DNA from: Anadara kagoshimensis
Lineage: Eukaryota; Mollusca; Bivalvia; Arcoida; Arcidae
DNA: 64,000 nt
Direction: 5' to 3'
NCBI GenBank assembly: GCA_021292105.1
Contig: CM037862.1
Location: forward strand, 33,818,245 to 33,882,244
Translations under genes and position numbers: made by a program
The notes under the pieces: generated by a model
What the model saw: the letters and a program-made list of their open reading frames with translations, nothing else
What the model was told of the DNA's origin: nothing
Database searches by the model: none
Part shown: piece after piece, positions 51,401 through 56,405 of the stretch
How the letters are laid out: each line of letters opens with the position of its first letter
Numbering within the stretch: the first letter of the stretch is position 1

Positions 51401-51650
51401 TTACCATCCAGATCCAACATCAGTAGGAATGGATGAATACTGTGGCATGAACAATCTCAGTGGATCAGGAAATCCACAAGACACTTTCAGTTTCTTTCCA
51501 CCAAGTTCTATCGGTGATGATGATCAGTTGAGTCTTGAAATTGCCCAGTTAAATGGTAGATACATGTTGACCATGTATGAGCAATCTGTGTCACAGACAG
51601 ATGAAGGATTAGCTTCTGAAATTGAAAGTCTGGGTGGCAAAAGTATTTAA
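23647..51650 (+). CDS. IL-17 receptor-like SEFIR protein, multi-exon gene (5' incomplete)
   Basis: Spliced gene model: 23647-23712?, 24308-24355?, 24505-24678, 24980-25092, 28663-28801, 30040-30236, 31326-31373, 32558-32684, 35122-35250, 37518-37652, 38853-38981, 39529-39654, 40072-40203, 42637-42768, 45747-45848, 46425-46493, 50497-51650. All junctions are GT-AG and phases agree throughout. The product is about 1000 residues without the missing start. It has an N-glycosylation-rich IL-17R-type ectodomain, six 6-Cys modules, one transmembrane helix and a cytoplasmic SEFIR domain. SEFIR domains bind adaptor SEFIR proteins (CIKS/Act1) in IL-17 signalling, so a cell-surface cytokine receptor is the likely role. 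Family assignment rests on the SEFIR domain and the W..TISYQI..IRMWFVAPP region; the ligand is unknown. The two first exons are weaker. The signal-peptide exon was not found. Confidence 0.88.
23790..24222. mobile_element. Short TIR element (MITE-like)
   Basis: The left end reads ACAGGGTTCGTACAGGA; the right end read on the minus strand is ACAGGGTTCATACAGA. Subterminal repeats 'aaaagtccttaaa' and 'aaagaccctaaaaa' occur on both sides. It is 433 bp long with no coding capacity and lies between two possible exons of the receptor gene. Confidence 0.7.
24308..24355 (+). CDS. Possible exon of receptor gene (Ser/Thr-rich)
   Basis: 48 bases between TGTTCCAG and GTGAGT, phase 1 to 1, encoding KVKSHSSSTTTSWST. 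The acceptor has a weak pyrimidine tract. The phase matches the firm exon at 24505. Confidence 0.4.
24505..24678 (+). CDS. Receptor exon: N-terminal ectodomain
   Basis: The acceptor is AATTTTAATTTTAG and the donor CAT/GTAAGT. Only one frame is open, starting after two bases: CSRIALPLIFPDLYKN..., with N-glycosylation sites NFT and NIT and an ending at ITITPPKT. It is phase 1 to 1. Confidence 0.8.
24980..25092 (+). CDS. Receptor exon with amplified 3' end
   Basis: The acceptor is CTTTTTTTTTTACAG and the first donor TATAT/GTAAGT. It encodes SSIIHIPGFEVNVVSVDRGS followed by RACIIIDFNGTLTAPDIY, with GFEV and the Cys as expected of an IL-17R N-terminal domain. From 25025 on, exon end plus donor is the first unit of the 74-bp array, so about 40 equivalent donors follow. 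Reading past the first donor meets TAA after ten codons. Use of the first donor gives phase 0, which the next exon needs. Confidence 0.82.
25025..27957. repeat. 74-bp minisatellite made of exon end plus splice donor
   Basis: About 40 units run TTTGACAGAGGCAGCAGG...ACTTACAGCTCCAGATATAT ATGTAAG. The first unit is the last 68 bases of the coding exon with its GTAAG donor. Forms of 74 bp (GACAGAGGC), 75 bp (GACAAGAGGC, frame-preserving) and about 60 bp (lacking ATGGTACACTTACA) are interspersed. Every unit keeps the GTAAG donor, and most keep an internal CTTACAG acceptor-like site 14 bases upstream of it. Confidence 0.95.
27958..28264. other. Intronic DNA, no feature
   Basis: Intron sequence between the donor array and hairpin element copy 3. 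No exon or repeat was recognised. Confidence 0.4.
28265..28648 (-). mobile_element. Hairpin element, copy 3 (minus, one arm only)
   Basis: The reverse complement matches the element at 14796: GGTTGTACATACACACTGTG on the plus strand, then TATTTTTATCTAACATTTCC, AACTATGTTACGAC, a perfect CRE (TGACGTCA near 28535) and the end AACTAGTCTAATGTTAG. The second hairpin arm is missing or diverged. It ends about 14 bases before the 3' splice site of the exon at 28663, so the branch point of that intron probably lies inside the element. Confidence 0.78.
28663..28801 (+). CDS. Receptor exon with amplified 3' end
   Basis: The acceptor is ACTTTTATTTAG and the donor CATAA/GTAAGT. Phase 0 to 1, encoding SEFKVTLTSLLGLYYLDAYS and on to NYLQAFVQTISTYGI. 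Its last 33 bases plus donor form the unit of the 48-bp array that follows. Retention of the intron gives a stop at once (AGT AAG TAA). Confidence 0.82.
28769..29610. repeat. 48-bp minisatellite made of exon end plus splice donor
   Basis: About 16 units of CCTTTGTACAAACCATATCA + ACGTATGGCATAA/GTAAGTAACAGATTT. The first unit is the coding exon end. Each unit keeps the GTAAGT donor. Versions with ACGTATGG, ACATATGG and ATGTATGG are grouped by position. A foreign fragment sits after the first unit. Confidence 0.94.
28811..28868. mobile_element. Short element fragment inside the 48-bp array
   Basis: GTGAGTGAGTGAATTATTGT, then AAGCCGCATCAGCAATATTG and CAGCTATTCGCGGC. From memory this resembles a conserved repeat seen in many molluscs (GTGAGTGAGT...GCCGC..CAGCAATATT.CAGCTAT..GGCGGC). 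It lies between array units that both carry AAGTAAGTAACAG. Confidence 0.55.
29611..30039. other. Intronic DNA, no feature
   Basis: Intron between the donor array and the exon at 30040. A second acceptor-like TTTTTCTTGCAG at about 29976 precedes a stretch that is also open into the exon, but its phase and product are less convincing than the acceptor at 30039. Confidence 0.45.
30040..30236 (+). CDS. Receptor exon: IL-17R-type ectodomain core
   Basis: The acceptor is ATTCTATTTTTAG and the donor TCACAG/GTAACT; 2+195 bases. With the preceding exon it reads NYTDILSGQWSTTISYQIVS, then IRMWFVAPPPQYNFTEFEVE, LYRYDNNTIPKETLLFIVRI and SQ. The pattern W-(5)-Y-I, VxF-APP, NF-x-(E/Y)-F-E-V-x-L is that of IL-17 receptor fibronectin-type ectodomains. 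It carries N-glycosylation sites NFT and NNT. Confidence 0.9.
30388..31060. mobile_element. TIR element in intron
   Basis: The left end ATACCCCCCCTGCAAACGAA can pair with the following TTTGGGGGGGATATAG; the right end AGTGGGGGGTATTAGC is inverted relative to the left. The interior has TCTG repeats and 'taggtcactgtgaccttgactttgacct'. I recall such elements as common in molluscs. No coding capacity. Confidence 0.6.
31326..31373 (+). CDS. Receptor exon (16 codons)
   Basis: The acceptor is TTTGTATTTTAG and the donor AAG/GTAAGA. Phase 0 to 0: LTYTFNNITDGNYTIK. The 'F-N-N-I-T-x-G-x-Y' strand pattern continues the ectodomain; NIT and NYT are glycosylation sites. Confidence 0.86.
31405..31640 (+). 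mobile_element. SINE in intron
   Basis: GGGGCTTAATGGTTAAGGGC (head region), GAGTTTGAAATCTGAC (B-box-like), CTTCTCCAGTTTCTTCCACC, ATCACAGAACTGACTAC. It follows the order of the family but is diverged. The 900 bp after it hold no recognised feature. Confidence 0.55.
32558..32684 (+). CDS. Receptor exon: end of IL-17R-like ectodomain
   Basis: The acceptor is TTGTTTCTGTTTCAG and the donor ACAG/GTATAT. Phase 0 to 1: ITPYETYWNDNSRCLCKEKS, then VPVCGSCTRTYTKPFQLIGT. Four cysteines in CLC...CGSC lie at the border between the fibronectin-like part and the cysteine-rich modules. Confidence 0.88.
32725..32905 (+). mobile_element. Degenerate SINE
   Basis: GTCAGTGACAAAGTGATCTA resembles the A-box side, and 'gccagtggttttctcagcatac' the centre of other copies. 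It is strongly diverged. Confidence 0.35.
32930..33150 (+). mobile_element. SINE, full-length-like, seed of the 23-bp array
   Basis: ATGGCTAAGTGGTTCACAGC (A-box), CTTAGGTTCAAATCCCACTA (B-box, close to the tRNA consensus GGTTCRANNCC), GGAACTCCAGTTTACTTCAC, CTAACTGACTTCCTGGATAT, AAGTGAAGGAATCTTTTCTG and the tail CATAATACATCATTACACCA. The tail passes without a break into the array. Confidence 0.8.
33126..34530. repeat. 23-bp minisatellite grown from a SINE tail, about 61 copies
   Basis: The unit is CATAATACATCATTACACCA plus CAC or TAC. The first unit is the 3' end of the SINE at 32930. The CAC and TAC versions alternate in patterns that suggest higher-order duplication. The array is intronic. 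Confidence 0.96.
34653..34779. repeat. 32-bp repeat, 4 copies
   Basis: Four units of GATCTGAAGTGTTCTCTGTT + AGATCAGCAGTT, almost identical. Confidence 0.93.
35122..35250 (+). CDS. Receptor exon: six-Cys module 1 (A)
   Basis: The acceptor is TATTTTTTTTCAG and the donor AAA/GTAAGT, phase 1 to 1. It encodes HGLPCSTTPSCLVDKGLLCI and NGLCSCNTTYYFWNGSNCQQ. Six cysteines in a C-x5-C-x8-C-x4-C-x-C-x11-C-type pattern resemble EB or EGF-like modules. It is 129 nt and differs by one base from exon 38853. Confidence 0.88.
35264..35310. repeat. GA tract just inside the intron
   Basis: GAGAGA repeats begin 14 bases after the donor of module exon A. The same arrangement follows the duplicate exon (38999-39108). 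Confidence 0.85.
35497..35700 (+). mobile_element. SINE, seed of the 47-bp array
   Basis: GTCTGAGTGGTCTAAAATGC (A-box side), CTGCCTAGATTGAAAACTC (degraded B-box), CTACTCTGGTTTCCTGAACT, GAATGTCCTGATATAAGTTA and the tail TTTGACTGAGTTAACCATCA. The 3' third is the unit of the following array. Confidence 0.75.
35660..37435. repeat. 47-bp minisatellite grown from a SINE 3' end, about 38 copies
   Basis: The unit is ATGACTGTCTTGATATAAGT + TACAGAATTTGACTGGAGTT + AACCATC. The first unit is the 3' part of the SINE at 35497 (compare CTGACTGCCTTGACATAAGT at 12870). Variation (TTGATA/TTAATA/TCAATA, CCATC/CCGTC) is scattered. Confidence 0.95.
37518..37652 (+). CDS. Receptor exon: six-Cys module 2 (B)
   Basis: The acceptor is TTTATTTATAG and the donor CCAA/GTAAGC, phase 1 to 1. 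It encodes KVLHGEICNSTSSTISCRDD, LDLSCIKNHCTCEDDHYWSG, TECLP. Six cysteines; three residues longer than its paralogue at 39529 (extra residues between Cys1 and Cys2). Confidence 0.9.
37835..38510. mobile_element. Nested molluscan-type repeats in intron
   Basis: An inner element (38041-38290) begins TTATGCCCCCGCTTAAAAAG TGGGGGG and ends in a G-rich TATGTGGGGGGAGGGGGGGG. It sits between two pieces of another repeat that share 'gagttattgcccctaaaat' and 'gagatagataaa.agta'; that repeat ends GGTGAGCAATACAGGCCCTA TTGGGCC. No coding capacity. Confidence 0.55.
38853..38981 (+). CDS. Receptor exon: six-Cys module 3 (A', copy of A)
   Basis: The acceptor is TGAATTTTTCAG and the donor AAA/GTAAGT, phase 1 to 1. 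It is identical to exon 35122-35250 except for one base (N to S at the third residue). The first bases of the downstream intron and the GA tract are also shared. The upstream intron is different. Confidence 0.9.
38999..39108. repeat. GA tract just inside the intron
   Basis: A longer version of the GA tract after exon A, interrupted by GCAAGAAGAAAG and GAGAAAAG. Confidence 0.88.
39436..39479. repeat. (CA)n microsatellite
   Basis: About 22 AC dinucleotides, intronic. Confidence 0.93.
39529..39654 (+). CDS. Receptor exon: six-Cys module 4 (B', copy of B)
   Basis: The acceptor is TTGTTTCATTACAG and the donor CCAA/GTAAGC, phase 1 to 1. It encodes KAFHGDICSRSSNCRDDLDL, SCIKNICTCEDDRYWSGTEC, LP. 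It is clearly related to exon 37518 but much more diverged than A is from A'. Confidence 0.9.
40072..40203 (+). CDS. Receptor exon: six-Cys module 5
   Basis: The acceptor is CTACCTGTGTTGTAG and the donor TTA/GTAAGT, phase 1 to 1. It encodes KLGDRENCTSIMKCRTRDGL, MCIDGQCRCNDSHYWSNTNN, RCSI. Six cysteines, with C-x-C before the aromatic Y-W as in the other modules. Confidence 0.9.
40361..42366. repeat. 32-bp minisatellite, about 62 copies
   Basis: The unit is TTGCTCTTTAACCTGCTATT + TGACCTATGTAA. Variants TTGGTC, TTTCACC and a 4-bp insertion (TTGATTGCTC) recur in blocks, which indicates segmental duplication within the array. It starts about 160 bp after module exon 5. Confidence 0.96.
42369..42622. 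repeat. 34-bp minisatellite, about 7 copies
   Basis: The unit is ACCACATATCTATACAACTT + ATTACCTCCCTTAG, directly after the 32-bp array and up to 14 bases before the acceptor of the next exon. Confidence 0.9.
42637..42768 (+). CDS. Receptor exon: six-Cys module 6
   Basis: The acceptor is TTTTTTTTTCTGCAG and the donor GATG/GTATGT, phase 1 to 1. It encodes KMPYNGACITGEPGCRRSLV, CSDSGKCQCNDLKWSDEEEQ, CVLD. Six cysteines; the most diverged of the modules and the one next to the membrane. Confidence 0.9.
42838..44092. repeat. 32-bp minisatellite, about 39 copies
   Basis: The unit is GGTTCTAGTTCAAAATCACC + CTAACTACTGAT. It is homogeneous at the left and increasingly diverged to the right (43480-44090). 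It starts 70 bp after exon 42637-42768. Confidence 0.94.
44093..44555. other. Intronic DNA, no feature
   Basis: AT-rich spacer between two minisatellites; no exon seen. Confidence 0.45.
44556..45704. repeat. 40-bp minisatellite, about 27 copies
   Basis: The unit is GACTTTGAAAAACCACTACA + ATTACCACATGACCATGTCT. It is diverged at both ends and interrupted near its right end by a SINE tail (45609-45660), after which one more unit follows. Confidence 0.93.
45609..45660 (+). mobile_element. SINE 3' tail within the 40-bp array
   Basis: ATCTCGATATAAGTGAAATA + TTCTTGACTGGGATGTTAAA + TACATTAC is the expected 3' end of the local SINE family. Confidence 0.65.
45747..45848 (+). CDS. Receptor exon: transmembrane helix
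   Basis: The acceptor is TTTTTTTAATTTCAG and the donor AGAG/GTAATT, phase 1 to 1. It encodes DTILKVVLAIVGSLIGVLLL + VVMGILFLRYRKPR: a hydrophobic span of about 23 residues followed by a basic stop-transfer RYRKPR, which places the C-terminus in the cytoplasm. Confidence 0.93.
46205..46250. repeat. TTTA microsatellite
   Basis: About ten TTTA units, one interrupted (TTCATTTA). Confidence 0.85.
46425..46493 (+). CDS. Receptor exon: acidic juxtamembrane segment
   Basis: The acceptor is TTATTTTTTTTTACAG and the donor AAGG/GTAATA, phase 1 to 1. It encodes EKKAVEHEGSINEAMVEEDI + SEK. Confidence 0.85.
46545..47150. mobile_element. Probable TIR element in intron
   Basis: The left region has CCTGTGTAACAGGACGTATT, the interior 'ttgaaggtcaaggtcacagg', and the right end GACGGGCGTATATTGCCCTG CTCAGCAG followed by TGCTCTTGTT. 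The ends resemble each other in inverted orientation around ACGTAT/ATACGCCC. No coding capacity. Confidence 0.45.
47304..50120. repeat. 46-bp minisatellite with a splice donor in most units, about 61 copies
   Basis: The unit is GATTTGGACATGAACAGGTA + TGTTTGTGACTGACTTTTGG + GATAGT. Most units contain AACAG/GTATGT, a near-consensus 5' splice site in the sense orientation of the receptor gene. Variants GACTGAC, GATAGAC and GATTGAC recur in blocks; some right-hand units have GAAGAGGAATGT and lose the donor. Open frames on the minus strand (up to 920 codons) arise because three 46-bp units make a stop-free 138-bp period. They are not considered genes. Confidence 0.96.
50497..51650 (+). CDS. Receptor last exon: SEFIR domain and C-terminal tail
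   Basis: The acceptor is TTTTTATTCTTAACAG; 383 codons then TAA. The SEFIR domain spans about 50568-51045: KTIFLAYTEDHPHHVEAIKA (strand A, helix 1), CKVLFAPWCLQKI (strand B region), WIINSIENSDYTIIVNS (strand C), GDIFLPVIQIVSTKLGKNF, KYIMAYFSY and KYVITKHIDELLSHIHQL. Order and spacing agree with IL-17R/CIKS SEFIR domains, which recruit adaptors by homotypic contacts. The tail of about 200 residues is Ser/Asn/Asp-rich with no recognised domain. Encoding the complete SEFIR in one exon makes this the surest part of the gene. Confidence 0.95.
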
Positions 51651-52544
51651 CAGATCTAGTTTGAAGTTTTGCTTTTTTTTTCTTACCATATAATAATTAT
51701 TTCAACATTTTTATAGTCTAAATGCACAGTTTTGAACAGTACAAAATATTTTTACTCCTTTGTTTCAAAATTACTTAGTTTTAGAACTTTCAATAGATTG
51801 TTTGAATTCACACATTTTGAAGTAAACATAGATTTATAATATTCACTTATTTCTAAATGTTTATCATAGGTTTTTCAAAAGTCAATAAATTAAAATATAA
51901 ACTCCAGGAGGAAATGACTAATGTTTCTGCTGGTTATGGAGAAAATCCTCTGAGGCAAGCTTGAGGTTTTTCACCCTATGCTTTTATTATAATATCTATA
52001 TGTCCTTAATGCCATTTTGTCATATCTTATTCCATATATTCATTACAAATAAAAGTTTAACAAGATGTCAGAGGTGTATTAAACAAGTAGTGCCAAACTT
52101 TCCATCAATTTTAATTTTTCTTATATATCATTTTAGCTCACCTGCCATCGTCCCTATAGTTCAGTTGCTTGCTCCATATGTGGGACTTCAGGGTTTAAAA
52201 TATTTAGCAAAGGATATACAAGAGAATTAAATGTGAAAGAAATTTAGGTAAAACTATCTGCCTTCATCATCATGTTTGTATGAAACTATTATTTTCAATG
52301 GATGTGAAATTAGATTTTTGAAGCAGTAGTCGGCAACACTGTCATATACAAGTGAAATTTATTGATGTTTCAAACAGTAATACATGTGTATTGGTTGTAT
52401 ATTATACTGATACTTCTGACAAATGTCCTTAATGATGATAATCCAATAATGTTTTTGTACCATATAAGATCTGATTTTGAAGAATTCCTTATTATATAAT
52501 ATCTGTGATATTCTATGTGTGTGTTTGTGTGTGTTCTGTATTTT
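51651..52544 (+). other. Probable 3' UTR of the receptor gene
   Basis: AT-rich sequence after the stop with poly(A) signal candidates AATAAA at 51884-51889 and 52048-52053. An open frame at 51961-52230 has no recognisable product. Confidence 0.5.
51884..51889 (+). terminator. Candidate polyadenylation signal
   Basis: AATAAA 234 bases after the receptor stop codon, the first canonical hexamer downstream of the stop that I see. Confidence 0.5.
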
Positions 52545-52980
52545 TAACTAACATTAGACTACTTTTTCTATCTGATTTGATGATTTATTGAACACGTATG
52601 ATACGTATGGTGGTAAAGTACACATGCACTTCTCATTATGACGTCATTGGGGAATCTCCGATTTGTCAAATGGAAACAATGTAGTCATTACTACAGAGCA
52701 TGTCATAACATAGTTCAGTGGTTTTCTGTGGTAAAATGTATTTTTTCACATAAAGTATTGTTTTTTTGTTATTTTAAATAACCTAATTGGAAATGTTAGA
52801 TAAAAATATCATATACACAGTGTGTATGTACAACCCTTCGTATCAGATCTTGTCCTTTTTTCATAGCTGTATAACTAATCGTCATGCAAGCGCGACTCGT
52901 AGTGATACAACTACGAAAAAAGGACTCGACCTGATACCGAGGGTTGTACATACACACTGTGTATATAATATGTATGTATT
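52545..52980 (+). mobile_element. Hairpin element, copy 2
   Basis: It starts CTAACATTAGACTACTTTTT, has a perfect CRE core (ATGACGTCATT near 52641) and the long hairpin (about 52806-52971) and ends at GTGTATATAATATGTATG. It lacks the small extra palindrome of copy 1. The hairpin is less perfect (CATAGCTGTATAACTAATCG opposite CGACTCGTAGTGATACAACT). Confidence 0.8.
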
Positions 52981-53497
52981 TGGAAAGAGGGATGTTGTTT
53001 GGTTAGATGAACATGCCCAATGTGTATACATGTTTTGCATCTAAGACCTGTTAAGAATGATGTGTTATGTGAAAGACAATATTCTTTCACTTATATTGAG
53101 GTACATGTAGTGATTTTGGGGATTATGAGTGTCCTTGGAAAATCACTGACACTCATAAATCAAACTGAAAACTTTCTCACAATATAAGATCTTTAAATGT
53201 AGACATTGAGAGACTTGAGTAGATGTGGGTGTGTTCTGATGTACATAGTGGTAGATAGACAGGTGGAGGGATAGCAAATTGGTGCAATTTATTTATGAAT
53301 ACATTTTGACATAAGAAAATACCAAACTTAGGCAAGCGCAGTTTAACGGAACCATAGATATTTACCTTAAAGTTTTTTAACAGGACTGCATGGACTCCTA
53401 TTCATTTAATTTCTGGGAACCAGCAGGTATGCTTGGGGTTGACTTTGTAACTGCTTGCCTGTCCAAAAATGAGTTTTGTAACCTGTTTGTGGCTTTA

Positions 53498-53636
53498 AAT
53501 ACTGGCCTGGTGAGCTTTAAGTATTGGCCTAGTGATCTTTAAGCACTGGCCTGGAGAGTTTTAAGCACTGGCCTGGAAAAATGCAGTAACTGGCCTGCAG
53601 AATTTAACCACTGGCCTGGTTAACTTCAAGCACTGA
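53498..53636. repeat. Degenerate 25-bp repeat, about 6 copies
   Basis: Units such as ACTGGCCTGGTGAGCTTTAA, TTGGCCTAGTGATCTTTAAG and ACTGGCCTGGAGAGTTTTAA; diverged. Confidence 0.75.
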
Positions 53637-54822
53637 TCTACTTGCTGAACTGATGCCCACTGTATCTGTACAACAGATGTTGATAAAAATGGTGTGGTCG
53701 GTGATATGGATGACATCATTTTAGCCGTATCTGAGCACGCAGAAACTACATGTTTACTATAAAGTATATGATAAAAAAAAATAAAGTTAATATTCATAAA
53801 TGACTCCTGAAGTTAAGGTCAGAATGGTTTAGTTAATAATAAACTTCAGGAAAGTTTATTGAGTTTAAAATTATGGGAAAAAATCAAAAAATGTATCATT
53901 TAAATGCAAACATATTTTCGTGAATGTTGAATGTAAATATTTTCATATTTTTTTATGATTTTATGTGCGACTTTTAGACAATTATATTTTTATCATTTTC
54001 ATGATTAAACAGATAATTTTTAAAAGTATAATCATAATTACACTGCCAATAAATATAGATCTGTATGTATTATTTTAATATGTAGCTATGTATCCTGAAC
54101 TTATGTATTTCAAATCAGAACAACTGGGAACATGAATTTATTAATTGCACCTGCAGATTTTAAAGACACAAATTCCTTTTACCTGTAAGTACACCATCAT
54201 GCCATATATCTTTCACTTTTCATTTCACAGTGAAATGTTGGTTAAATTTGGTCACAAATAGAACATACAAATGTCATTTTATTTTTGTATGAAGATTAAA
54301 AACATAAGTTTGATTGATGCTTATAGTGCTTAATAGAGAAATCTCAAATTCAGCTCTAAAAATACTTGAAATGAGGAGACAATTCTCTCTCATACCAAAT
54401 GCTTTAGAACAAGGGCTGAGATTTCTCTGTCTATATCAAGGCTGCCTTAGTAATTGATGTTTGGTCCTCACTTTTGTCAAAAATGGTCAATAACCATATT
54501 TCTTTTTAAAACTTCTGCATTTCAAATTAAAAAAATCCTTAAATTATACAAGAAGCATTTTGCCTGTGTTGATATAAAATATATATTTACATTTGTGATG
54601 TTTTAGTTTATTAAATCCTGTTTGAGACCAAATGCAATTATAGGACTATAATTACCATTGTTATTGTGATGTCACTCATGTATTGTGTACTCCTATACGC
54701 GTGACAGCATTGAGTGGCTATTCCAGTGATTGAAATTCATGTCATACATGACTGTGTTTTTAATTTATTTCAGGATTACAAAACGAAAATAAGATTTTCA
54801 AAAAATGTGAAATATTAATACC
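53637..54822. other. AT-rich DNA, no gene seen
   Basis: No convincing coding or RNA feature. A CG-containing island TACGCGTGACAGC near 54697 stands alone. Confidence 0.4.
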
Positions 54823-54976
54823 ACCATTGAACTATAAATGGCATTTATAATGCTGTAACTTCCATTGCCATGAGAAGCAAACTAATCATACCGTGCTAAT
54901 GTGCATTATTCAGTTTGCTTTGCACCACAGTGGAAGTTATAGCATTATAAATGCCATTTCTACACAGTTCAATGGT
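54823..54976. mobile_element. Foldback element (154 bp)
   Basis: It starts ACCATTGAACT and ends AGTTCAATGGT. The arms continue with AAATGGCATTTATAATGCTG against CATTATAAATGCCATTT, then AACTTCCATTG against CAGTGGAAGTT, with AGCAAAC against GTTTGCTT near the loop. It is a small non-autonomous inverted-repeat element. Confidence 0.85.
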
Positions 54977-55129
54977 TAAATAAAAACCAATTTATCAAAT
55001 ATATTTTAATTGATAAATTATATTTTTTATATTTTTGATTTAAGTTTACATATAAATCAAAACAGAAGGGAAATGTAAAATGGCTCATAATTCAGAGTTA
55101 ATCAGTTTGCACTGTTTTTCTGATTATTT

Positions 55130-55630
55130 GTGATTTTGATAGTATTAGCTAAATAGATATAGAAAACAATATAATCTTTGTCTTTTGTCTTCATAACTGA
55201 AACGTGCCATCAGTATTATAACTGTGCTAGCTGCTGACAGAAATTCTAAAGAGTTATCCCCCTTTGTACTGATTTGAATTCTTATGCTACTCTGTTTATA
55301 GGTTTGGTTTTCTATTTCTTTCTACTCTTTTATTAGTTTTTGATATTATCAGGTAAAAACAACAAAGGTCAGCAGTGAAATATTTGGTTGTTGATCATTA
55401 ATTTATAACTTGTACCATCATTGTTCATTTGATTTATATCTACTAAATATGTTCGAGTATTATACATTTATATGCAAGTTACTAGTATTTGGCTTTTTGT
55501 AACTATATCTCACTCCCTTGATTTTTTATCTGATATACATGTATATTTTTTCTGCAAATCAAATATATTTTACAAATAAAGTATTTTTGCTAAATGAATT
55601 ATGAATCTTTGTCTTATTTAGATGTTCTTC
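55130..55630. repeat. Segmental duplication, copy 1
   Basis: The run of motifs 'gatagtattagctaaatagatatagaaaacaatata', 'gtgccatcag', 'gagttatccccctt.gtactgatttgaat', 'tttggttgttgatcattaatttataa' and 'ATAAAGTATTTTTGCTAAAT' recurs in the same order about 750 bp downstream. It holds AATAAA at about 55575. Confidence 0.8.
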
Positions 55631-55889
55631 ACATCGCTTGTTTTGTTTGTAAATGTATATGTTTGTATTAATTATTATCCCAACATAAACATGGATGTTT
55701 CACTTTCAAGATGTCAAAATTTGGAGACATGTATACCTAATCTACGTGTATGTGATGACTCTTGGCAGATTTTGGCTCAAAAGTATTTTACTGATAGATA
55801 ATTTTGATTTAACTGTCTGATTAATGTTTGTGAATGAAGAATGGAAGGGAAAGCTACACATCATACAATATGTCCAGGTTTAATTCATA

Positions 55890-56405
55890 TTCCATTGACT
55901 AATTTTTTGATTATTTTGTTATTTTGATAATATCAGCTAGATATATACAGAACAATATACTCTTTGGTTGTTGTATTTGTAATTTAAATGTGCCATCAGC
56001 ATCAAAACTAAGTTAGAAAGCAACTTAAGAATTCTGAGAGTTATTCCCCTTAGTACTGATTTGAATTTCTGTGCTATTTGTCATGTCTTTTATTGTTATC
56101 TGGTAAATACAAACCAAAGATCAGCAGTAAAATATCTGGTTGTTGATCAGCAGTAAAACATCTGGTTGTTGATCATTAATTTTATAATTTGTGCCATCAT
56201 TTTTTATCTGATTTACATTCATTTAATCAATCAAATTTTCTTATTGCAATATGCATTTATATGCTTTTTGTAACTACATGTATATCTCACTTGCTTGATT
56301 TTTTTATCTGATATACATTTATATTTTTTCTGAAAATCAAATAAAGTATTTTTGCTAAATAAAATCTGAATTTTTGTCTTATTATTTTCATGTTCTTCAT
56401 CAAGT
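55890..56405. repeat. Segmental duplication, copy 2
   Basis: Diverged copy of 55130-55630, with an extra internal tandem of GATCAGCAGTAAAA.ATCTGG + TTGTT (about 56120-56175) and AATAAA at about 56340 in the same position relative to TATTTTTGCTAAAT. Confidence 0.8.
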
